Shown in pieces: positions 5,437 to 11,127 of a DNA stretch of 11,127 nucleotides; position 1 is the first letter of the stretch, and each line of letters begins with the position of its first letter. The stretch is taken from positions 1 to 11,127 of the forward strand of contig JACCXL010000378.1 in the NCBI GenBank assembly GCA_013697015.1, in the 5' to 3' direction. The translations under genes were made by a program, and so were the position numbers. The notes beneath the pieces are model-generated. The model was given only the letters and a program-made list of their open reading frames with translations, was not told the DNA's origin and did not search any database. The DNA is from Chthoniobacterales bacterium. GTDB lineage: Bacteria; Verrucomicrobiota; Verrucomicrobiia; Chthoniobacterales; UBA10450.

Positions 5437-7956
5437 ATGCGAATCTCCGACACCATCGCCTACCTCGTCACCCGGCGTCGTGGTGCCATGTGGATGGCGA
5501 TTGGTGCGCTCACTGCGGCGAGTCTTGTCGTCCTCGTTACACGGATGCGACTCGATACCGAGGTCTTGAATCTTCTCCCAAAAGGGTTCGAGTCGGTCGA
5601 AGGTCTCAAAGTTTATAACCGCGACTTTGCCCAGGTCCGCGAGCTGACCTTCGCACTCCGCTGCGCGCCGGAGGATGCCGATAAGCTTGAAGAATTCGCG
5701 CCGCTGTTCGCTCAACGCTTACGCGAGCAGCCGTGGTGCACCCGCGTTCTAGCCGGAGCGCCGATCGAAACTCCCGATGGAATCCGAGATCTCCAGTCGA
5801 TCGCGCTCCCGCTGCTTCTCAATTTGGAGCCGCAAGCGTTCGACCAAACAATTGCAATCCTCGAGCCCACCAGGATTCGTGACCGTTTGCACCGCCTGCA
5901 TCAGGAAATTGAAGCCGGTTCACCGCGACCGGAGATGGAACTGTCGCTCGATCCTCTTGGCGTGATCGGTCCCGCGCTGAAACCGTTCGCGGAGAACGCT
6001 TCCATTCAGGAAGAGCAGCCTCTCGCGTCTTCCGATCGCACGATGCGGGTTTTTTTGGTGGTCACGAATCAGCCGACCATCGGCGCCTTCGATTGCCAGC
6101 GGTTGATGGAAAAAGTAAAGGCTTTCCGCCAAACCGCGACGGCCGGATGGGAAGGCGGAAAACTCGAGGTGCTCGTGACTGGCCGGTCCGCCTACGTCGC
6201 TGAAATCTCTCTCAGCATGCGGCACGATATCGTCATCACGCTTCTCGGGTCGATTCTTCTCGTCGGCGGAGTTTTCTACGCCGGCTTTCGACGCTGGTTG
6301 CCTCTCCTCGGGATGGGTTTTTCGCTCCTGCTTTGCTGCTTGATCGCGCTCGCCGCCGGTCTCCTTATCTTCGGCGAGTTAAACATGGTCACGGTGGGCT
6401 TCTGCGCGATCTTGATCGGGCTCGGGGTCGATTTTGCAATCCTCGTTTTCGGCCGGTACCAACAGACGCGCGACGATGGGTTGAATTACGAGGAGGCGGT
6501 GCGAGATGCCGTTTCAAATCTCGGACGCGCCATCTTTTTTGGCGCCCTAACCACGGCCGTCGGATTTCTGGCTCTGCTGCTCGCCCGATCGGGCGGCTTT
6601 ACGCAGCTCGGGGTGCTGATTGCCATCGGCATCAGTTTCGCCGGCGTTCTCATGCTGACGGTTTTCTTTTTGTTTTTACCGCGCCGCGCCCCTCTGTTCC
6701 GGCACGATTGGATCTTTTCGACCGTGAAAAGTTACGTTTCGTGGACGGTGCGCAACCCGACTCCGATGCTCTGGATTGCGACACCCCTGTTGCTGGCGCT
6801 CACGGCCCTTGCTCTCAGTCCCCGGCCCCGCCTCCTTTTCGATGTCAGCACGCACTCGATGGAACCGAAGTCGAGTGATGCCGGTTACGCGCTGCAGACC
6901 ATCATGGCGAAAATGCCCACGCGATGGGAACCCGTCATAGGCATCGTCCGAGCGCAGAACCCACAGGAGTTGCATGACGCCTGGCAAAAAATCGCAGCGC
7001 ATTGGTCCGAGCTGCAGGCCGCCGGCAAAATCAAAAGCTTCTCGACGCCGGCTGCACTCGCTCTTTCGCCTGCGCGCCTAACGAGTAATCGGCTTCGCTT
7101 GCAGGCGATCGATTTCAACGCGGCCCGCCAGGCGCTCCAAACGAGCTTAGTGAGCGAAGGGTTCAGTCCTGCGACCTTCGCTCCGGCCTTCACCCTGCTC
7201 GATCAATTGCAGCGGGCACCAGACCCAGCCGCTCCGATCCCCGATTGGCGCACGCAACTGGCGCCTTCCTCCAGCTGGTGGTTTCTCGTAGATCGTTACT
7301 TCGCGCATGATCCGCTGCTCACAACCGGCTTCGTCACTACAAATGCTCCCGTTGAAACACAGGACCAAAAGCAGATGCTTCGCAACGAACTTCCGGTCGC
7401 AGAAATCCCTATGTCCTTGTCAGGTTGGAGCTTCACCTTGACCGATCTCGTCCCCTGGTCACGTCACCAGCTCATTTTCATCAGCACGCTAATGGCAATT
7501 TTCGATGCCAGTTTGCTTGCGTTCCTCTATCGCGACTGGCGTTTGTGGTTGATCCAGCTGGCTACCCTCGCCCTGGCCATCGGCGCCATGATTGCGTCCA
7601 TGAAATTGCTGCACATCCCGCTTAACCTCCTCAACGTTCTTGCCTTCAGGCTTGTTCTTGCGATTGGAGTTGATTACGGCATCTATGTGCTGCTCGTCTG
7701 GCAAAGGGCAACGAAGCTCGAGCACGATGTCGCCGGCGTCGTGAAACCTGTTCTGCTTGCCGGTCTCACTGCGATCTGCGGTTTTGGATCGCTCGGTTTC
7801 GCCAATAACCCGACCCTCAGCGGCTTGGGCGTAGCCTGCGCAATTGGCTTATCGTGGAGCCTTGCGGCCACTCTTTTTTTCACTTTGCCGGCCGCGGCCG
7901 CAGTCGAACCGAAGATCTGGCGCGAAGAAGAAGTATCGTCACGCCGCTCTTCCTGA
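5437..7956 (+). CDS. MMPL/RND-superfamily lipid or polyene exporter
   Basis: An 839-residue two-fold repeated pump. One N-terminal membrane span (about 18-36) precedes a periplasmic domain (about 37-260), then five spans (about 263-415). The second half has a span at about 445-460, a periplasmic domain (about 465-675) and five spans (about 678-820). Proton-relay-type motifs stand at equivalent places in both halves: GLGVDFAILVFGRY (Asp332) and AIGVDYGIYVLLVW (Asp746). Length and layout match COG4258-type 'predicted exporters', which include the exporters of aryl polyene and xanthomonadin clusters and are distant from AcrB-type tripartite pumps. No outer-membrane channel or membrane-fusion protein is present, which agrees with delivery through a LolA-like carrier. 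I chose the ATG at 5437, preceded by a weak AAGG; the frame extends five codons to a TTG at 5422. The gene lies 46 bases after the lipoprotein and 11 before the LolA-like gene. Confidence 0.9.
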   Translation: MRISDTIAYLVTRRRGAMWMAIGALTAASLVVLVTRMRLDTEVLNLLPKGFESVEGLKVYNRDFAQVRELTFALRCAPEDADKLEEFAPLFAQRLREQPWCTRVLAGAPIETPDGIRDLQSIALPLLLNLEPQAFDQTIAILEPTRIRDRLHRLHQEIEAGSPRPEMELSLDPLGVIGPALKPFAENASIQEEQPLASSDRTMRVFLVVTNQPTIGAFDCQRLMEKVKAFRQTATAGWEGGKLEVLVTGRSAYVAEISLSMRHDIVITLLGSILLVGGVFYAGFRRWLPLLGMGFSLLLCCLIALAAGLLIFGELNMVTVGFCAILIGLGVDFAILVFGRYQQTRDDGLNYEEAVRDAVSNLGRAIFFGALTTAVGFLALLLARSGGFTQLGVLIAIGISFAGVLMLTVFFLFLPRRAPLFRHDWIFSTVKSYVSWTVRNPTPMLWIATPLLLALTALALSPRPRLLFDVSTHSMEPKSSDAGYALQTIMAKMPTRWEPVIGIVRAQNPQELHDAWQKIAAHWSELQAAGKIKSFSTPAALALSPARLTSNRLRLQAIDFNAARQALQTSLVSEGFSPATFAPAFTLLDQLQRAPDPAAPIPDWRTQLAPSSSWWFLVDRYFAHDPLLTTGFVTTNAPVETQDQKQMLRNELPVAEIPMSLSGWSFTLTDLVPWSRHQLIFISTLMAIFDASLLAFLYRDWRLWLIQLATLALAIGAMIASMKLLHIPLNLLNVLAFRLVLAIGVDYGIYVLLVWQRATKLEHDVAGVVKPVLLAGLTAICGFGSLGFANNPTLSGLGVACAIGLSWSLAATLFFTLPAAAAVEPKIWREEEVSSRRSS

Positions 7957-7967
7957 AATCCCACCAA

Positions 7968-8633
7968 ATGTCTAAAGTCTTGCTCGCAGGGGTAGCTCTT
8001 CTACTTACATGTGCCTTTGCCTCGGCCGAACCTCTTGCCCCGGCCGAGCTGAAAACGTTGCTGGCCCGTATCCGCGAGAAACGGAGCGCCGCACCGCAGG
8101 TGCAGGCTTCATTCCAGGAGGAAAAGAATATTCACCTCCTCAACAAGCCGATTAGCAGCTCCGGCAAAGTCTGGTTTCAGGCGCCCAACAAATTCCGGCG
8201 CGAAGTGATGGGGAACTCTCCCAGCGTCACAGTGGGAGATGGGCAGCAGCTCTGGATTTATTATCCCAACTTCAAATCTGCGGAACACTACTCGTTAGGT
8301 AAACGCTCTCCCCTCGATGCCGGTATTGCCGCTCTAACTGCCGGCCTCAATCTGGAAAACGTCGAAAGCACCTACCACCTGAGCGCGAGCCAAAAGGAGA
8401 AGGGTTACGTCCTCGATCTTGCACCACGGAATCCTTCGATGAAGCGATTCCTCCAGAGCTTCAAGGTTGAGCTGAACGACAGCCTCCAGGTCGAGCGCAC
8501 GGAAATGCGACAACCGAACGGGAATCGCATCGTGACTGTTTATTCCAATGAGACCCGTGCTCCCATTCCCTCAGCGACCTTTGAATTCACTCCACCCGCG
8601 GGAACTGAAATAACGACCCCGCTAGGTCGCTAG
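7968..8633 (+). CDS. LolA-like outer-membrane lipoprotein carrier family protein
   Basis: The 221-residue protein has a signal peptide (MSKVLLAG, then a hydrophobic core, ending in FASA at residue 20, predicted cleavage before Glu21). VQASFQEEKNIHLLNKPISSSGKVWFQAPNKFRRE (45-79) is the hallmark LolA start: a first strand with 'F-x-Q', then 'S-G-x-x-W-F-x-x-P-x-x-x-R'. DGQQLWIYYP (91-100) matches the family's 'D-G-x-x-x-W-x-Y-x-P'. The remainder is compatible with the half-barrel that holds acyl chains. A dedicated LolA-like protein beside an MMPL exporter is a recurring arrangement in aryl polyene-type clusters; classical LolA works with LolCDE, not seen here. The frame is open upstream into the exporter gene, but the ATG at 7968, 11 bases after that gene's stop, gives the proper signal peptide. 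It closes the four-gene run. Confidence 0.9.
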   Translation: MSKVLLAGVALLLTCAFASAEPLAPAELKTLLARIREKRSAAPQVQASFQEEKNIHLLNKPISSSGKVWFQAPNKFRREVMGNSPSVTVGDGQQLWIYYPNFKSAEHYSLGKRSPLDAGIAALTAGLNLENVESTYHLSASQKEKGYVLDLAPRNPSMKRFLQSFKVELNDSLQVERTEMRQPNGNRIVTVYSNETRAPIPSATFEFTPPAGTEITTPLGR

Positions 8634-8652
8634 TTTTCTGCACCATGTAAGC

Positions 8653-8665
8653 CGGCTGATAGCCG
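8653..8665 (+). terminator. Weak hairpin after the LolA-like gene
   Basis: CGGCT-GAT-AGCCG forms a perfect 5-bp stem with a three-base loop, 19 bases after the stop codon at 8633. It is followed by CTGCTTTAAAA, only three T in a row, so it is a poor intrinsic terminator. It may merely mark the end of the operon. Confidence 0.25.
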
Positions 8666-8731
8666 CTGCTTTAAAACTGCCGGTGACAGACTGCTAGACC
8701 TTCACCTTCTCGACTGCCTAGACTGGCCGAG

Positions 8732-9076
8732 GTGCGTTCCTCAAACTGTCATTTGCTCGCTTGTGTCTGGTTCTTCACCAGTGCGTACGCGTCTCTGCTG
8801 CGCGCAGAACCGCCCGCCAGGTCTGAGGAGCCGGGGGGCATCGTTTCACACATCCGGCGCGAACAGGTCGCTTCGTCGGGGCTCGCCAGGGTGGGATACA
8901 GCAGGCGGTTGCATGCCCTTGAAATTCATTTCGTGAGCGGCGCCATCTATCGCTATGAGGAGGTGCCGCTCTCCGTCTATCGTCAACTGATGGCTGCCAA
9001 ATCCAAAGCTCACTTTTACGATATGAATGTGCGCGGCAAATATCGTTCCGTGCACGTGCGACCGCGCAGCGAGTGA
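8732..9076 (+). CDS. Exported KTSC-domain protein
   Basis: The protein has 114 residues. Its N-terminus (1-25) looks like a signal peptide, with hydrophobic core LLACVWFFTSAYA and a likely cleavage after LLRA. Residues about 46-109 match the KTSC domain (named after the C-terminal domain of some lysyl-tRNA synthetases): VASSGLARVGYSRRLHALEI, then FVSGAIYRYEEVP, then VYRQLMAAKSKAHFYDMNVR. The molecular role of KTSC is not established; most members are short cytosolic proteins, so the apparent secretion signal is noteworthy. The start codon is GTG at 8732; no ATG lies between the upstream in-frame stop (8684-8686) and the domain that would keep the signal peptide. Its TGA overlaps the GTG of the next gene in the sequence GTGA (9073-9076), suggesting translational coupling. 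Confidence 0.82.
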   Translation: MRSSNCHLLACVWFFTSAYASLLRAEPPARSEEPGGIVSHIRREQVASSGLARVGYSRRLHALEIHFVSGAIYRYEEVPLSVYRQLMAAKSKAHFYDMNVRGKYRSVHVRPRSE

Positions 9077-9330
9077 CGAAATCGCGTGGCAAAGTTCGGC
9101 GACAGATCTTCGTCCTTACGCCGGAGGAGAAAAAGACGATCTGCTTCATCGCCGCCGCCTTCGCGATCGGACTCGCCACAAAACATTTTCGCGACACTCA
9201 CCCGCGGGCTGCGCCCACCCCTGCCGTGGCGCTCCACGCGACGCCCAGGCCGCGTTCGTTTCCGCGCAAACCGCGAGTGAGGCACTCACCGCCACCTTCC
9301 GCGGAGCAGCTGGATGAGAGCGGCGAGTAG
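9073..9330 (+). CDS. Small single-span membrane protein with proline-rich tail, hypothetical
   Basis: This 85-residue protein is not recognised. A basic N-terminus (TKSRGKVRRQ) and a short LTPEEKK segment lead into one hydrophobic span at about residues 22-37 (TICFIAAAFAIGLATK). A Pro/Arg-rich tail follows (about 43-75) and an acidic end (EQLDESGE). The N-terminal charge pattern suggests the tail faces the periplasm or outside. It starts at GTG 9073, overlapping the stop of the KTSC gene by the four bases GTGA, which supports a real coupled gene rather than a chance frame. Two other frames are open across part of the same stretch, and their translations look like low-complexity shadows. No function is proposed. 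Confidence 0.6.
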   Translation: MTKSRGKVRRQIFVLTPEEKKTICFIAAAFAIGLATKHFRDTHPRAAPTPAVALHATPRPRSFPRKPRVRHSPPPSAEQLDESGE

Positions 9331-9439
9331 TGTAATTGCAGCCGTGTCATCACGCTGACTGAGCAGAGGCAAGCTGCTGGACCCGTAAGCGTCGACGTTA
9401 CCTTCTGGCGCGGCTCACCTGGTTTCCGTTCTTTCGGTG

Positions 9440-10234
9440 ATGGCGGGCTTCGCTATCTTGCGCCCGGTGAACTCTTCGATCTTTCGTACCGTCCTGATTC
9501 TCCAAGCGCTGCAGGCGTCCGCGTGGGCGAGCAACACCGTCGTTAATCTGTCGCACTACGATCTCATGCGACCGGGTTTTGCGCAAATGCGCCAGGAGGG
9601 AATTGTCGCTGTTATTCACGAGGCAACATATCCGCGGTTTGCTCGGGACGATAGATACAGCGCGCGGCAAAGAGCTGCCGTGGGGGCGGGTCTACTCTGG
9701 GGCGCGTATCACTTCGCTGACTCAACCGATCCCACCCGACAGGCCGACCACCTTCTGAATGTGGTCGAGCGTTCGTGGCGTGATGCCGATCCGGAAGCGC
9801 GACCGAACGAGGTCTTGCTCGTCCTCGATTTTGAGAAGAACGGACACTACCCCGGCGGCACCATGCGGGTGGACCAGGCCGTTACTTTCGTCGAGCGCAT
9901 CAAGGCACGCACCGGCAACTATCCCGGCCTTTACGCGGGACAGAATCGACTCCTCGCCATCATGAAAAGCCCGCGGGTCACTTCCGCGCAGAGGGCAATC
10001 TTGTCACGCTGCTGGCTTTGGATCGCGAACTATCACTACGAACCCCGAGCGCTGCTGCCGTGGAGCGACTGGACGATGTGGCAGTACACTGGTGATGGCG
10101 TTTGCGATCTTCCGCGCGCCGCGTTCCCGATAAGCGTCGCAAACATAAGGCGTGCGGAGCGCAATCTGTTCCGCGGCAGCGCCAGCGAGCTGAGGGGATT
10201 CTGGCGCAGACACGGCTGGATGCCCGGCGAGTAA
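9440..10234 (+). CDS. GH25-family (lysozyme-like) exported protein with altered first motif
   Basis: The 264-residue protein begins with a hydrophobic segment (about 14-30, ending ASAWA) consistent with a signal peptide. It then follows the glycoside hydrolase family 25 pattern: VVNLSHYD (34-41), VAVIHEATYP (57-65), GLLWGAYHF (84-92), LLVLDFEKN (126-134), YPGLYAGQNR (161-170), CWLWIANY (191-198) and WTMWQYTGDG (211-220). GH25 enzymes cut the MurNAc-GlcNAc bond of peptidoglycan. The D-x-E pair of the active site is present (Asp130, Glu132). The first catalytic-site Asp of the usual 'I-D-[LV]-S' strand is Asn36 here, so activity may be reduced or altered. Start: ATG at 9440, with GTG at 9437 directly before it; a GTG at 9467 would give a shorter signal peptide. 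Possible roles are wall remodelling or action on competitors. It stands alone, convergent with the transporter gene. Confidence 0.87.
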   Translation: MAGFAILRPVNSSIFRTVLILQALQASAWASNTVVNLSHYDLMRPGFAQMRQEGIVAVIHEATYPRFARDDRYSARQRAAVGAGLLWGAYHFADSTDPTRQADHLLNVVERSWRDADPEARPNEVLLVLDFEKNGHYPGGTMRVDQAVTFVERIKARTGNYPGLYAGQNRLLAIMKSPRVTSAQRAILSRCWLWIANYHYEPRALLPWSDWTMWQYTGDGVCDLPRAAFPISVANIRRAERNLFRGSASELRGFWRRHGWMPGE

Positions 10235-10308
10235 AGCCCCCAGCGTGCTGCGACAGCTCCGGCGCCTTTTAGATCCGAAGCCGCGCTGAATAACGCAGCA
10301 CCGTTAGC

Positions 10309-10332
10309 CAGGCCGAAATCGCCACCGGCCTG
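10309..10332. terminator. Hairpin between convergent genes, possible bidirectional terminator
   Basis: CAGGCCG (10309-10315), a ten-base loop, then CGGCCTG (10326-10332) form a perfect 7-bp GC-rich stem in the 112-bp gap between the GH25-like gene (+) and the symporter gene (-). No T tract follows on either strand, so it is not a classical intrinsic terminator. Its position between two gene ends is the main argument. Confidence 0.4.
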
Positions 10333-10346
10333 ACGAAATCACGCCG

Positions 10347-11127
10347 CTAATCTTCCGAAGCCGCCGCTTCAGCAAAAGCGACGTCGCCTGATTTTAGATC
10401 CAGCTCAACTTCCTGCGCCGTACCAAAAACGCGCGCCCGCTCGTCGTCGAATTCGCCTTCCCATCGCGCGATCACGATTGTGGCGAGAGCGTTTCCGATG
10501 AGGTTCACAGAAGAGCGCCCCATGTCCATGATCGCATCGATGCCGAGAACAATTGCGACACCGGCCGCGGCCACGGCTGCCGGCAGCATGTTCGTCAACG
10601 TAGCGAGCAAAACCAGAATGGATGCACGCGGAACGCCCGCGAGTCCTTTCGAAGTGACCATGAACGTGACCATCATCGAAAGCTGCTGTGCGAACCCGAA
10701 CTGCTGACCGCGATTAGCCGCTTGCACAATGAAAATCGAACTGACGGCGAGAAAAATCATCGAGCCATCCAGATTGAATGAGTAGCCCGTCGGCATGACG
10801 AAGCCGACAATTCGTTTCGGAACGCCGAGCCGTTCCATCGCTTCCATCGCTCTCGGCATGGCCGACTCGCTGCTCGTCGTGGCAAACGCGATCGCGGCTG
10901 GCTCACGTACCGCGCGCACAAACTGTCGGACCGGCGCCCGCGCAATCATCATCACCATGCCGAAGATCAGCGCGATAAAGATGATCAGACCGAGATAATA
11001 AGTGAAGATGAGATTGCCGAGACTAACGAGCACACCCGGGCCTTGCGTGCCGATCGTGTGCGCCATCGCCGCTCCGACCCCTATCGGTGCGAACTTCATC
11101 ACATAGTTCGTCAGCTTGAACATCACC
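10347..11127 (-). CDS. Dicarboxylate/amino acid:cation symporter (DAACS family), C-terminal part, truncated by window edge
   Basis: About 259 residues are visible, from the window edge to a TAG at 10347-10349; the N-terminal part is missing. The fragment shows the DAACS core: re-entrant hairpin 1 with TTSSESAMP (visible residues 83-91), span 7 GYSFNLDGS (114-122), hairpin 2 around SKGLAGVPRAS (159-169), and span 8 GIDAIMDMGRSSVNLIGN (195-212). By comparison with GltPh, the DMGR Asp (201) and Arg (204) match the residues that bind the amino group and side-chain carboxylate of aspartate. This favours glutamate/aspartate over C4-dicarboxylate as substrate. The GltPh Na+-site Asp405 position is Asn212, as in many proton-coupled bacterial members, so proton coupling is likely but unproven. 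The family resides in the inner membrane as a trimer. The C-terminus has an acidic tail ending EAAASED. Confidence 0.93.
   Translation of the reverse strand, partial: VMFKLTNYVMKFAPIGVGAAMAHTIGTQGPGVLVSLGNLIFTYYLGLIIFIALIFGMVMMIARAPVRQFVRAVREPAAIAFATTSSESAMPRAMEAMERLGVPKRIVGFVMPTGYSFNLDGSMIFLAVSSIFIVQAANRGQQFGFAQQLSMMVTFMVTSKGLAGVPRASILVLLATLTNMLPAAVAAAGVAIVLGIDAIMDMGRSSVNLIGNALATIVIARWEGEFDDERARVFGTAQEVELDLKSGDVAFAEAAASED

Noticed and set aside
6333..6878. 181-codon open frame on the plus strand inside the exporter gene
   Set aside because: Arg-rich shadow frame within a strongly supported membrane transporter; no motif or signal.

Overview
The window reads as chromosomal DNA of a GC-rich, diderm (Gram-negative-type) bacterium. 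An LptF/LptG-type permease, a lipobox lipoprotein and a LolA-like carrier all imply an outer membrane. Protein style and near-absence of Shine-Dalgarno sequences fit Verrucomicrobiota (Chthoniobacterales-like) best, but that placement is inference at about even confidence. No mobile element, CRISPR array, tRNA or rRNA was seen. Most of the window is densely packed genes.

Layout. (1) 1-500: 3' end of rlmN (+). (2) 504-1310: an exported protein with two TonB-C-like halves (-), tail to tail with rlmN. (3) 1311-1659: a 349-bp gap with an inverted repeat but no convincing gene. (4) 1660-2445: a class I SAM methyltransferase (+), whose stop codon abuts that of the next gene. (5) 2446-3552: an LptF/LptG-family permease (-). 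(6) 3650-8633: a four-gene same-strand run, made of a flavin-dependent halogenase-like oxidoreductase, a small lipoprotein, an MMPL/RND exporter and a LolA-like carrier. (7) 8732-9330: an exported KTSC-domain protein overlapping a small single-span membrane protein. (8) 9440-10234: a GH25 lysozyme-like protein with an altered first motif. (9) 10347-11127: 3' part of a glutamate/aspartate-type cation symporter (-), running off the right edge.

The most interesting unit is 3650-8633. This combination resembles the tailoring and export part of aryl polyene / xanthomonadin / flexirubin-type clusters, which are known to carry a halogenase-like FAD protein, an MMPL exporter, a LolA-like protein and a small lipoprotein. 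Here it is bounded upstream by the divergent permease and downstream by unrelated genes, and no ketosynthase, acyl carrier protein, dehydratase or acyltransferase lies in the window. The working picture is that the FAD enzyme modifies a lipid-like or polyene molecule, the MMPL pump extracts it from the inner membrane, the LolA-like protein carries it through the periplasm, and the lipoprotein receives it at the outer membrane. The identity of the cargo is unknown.
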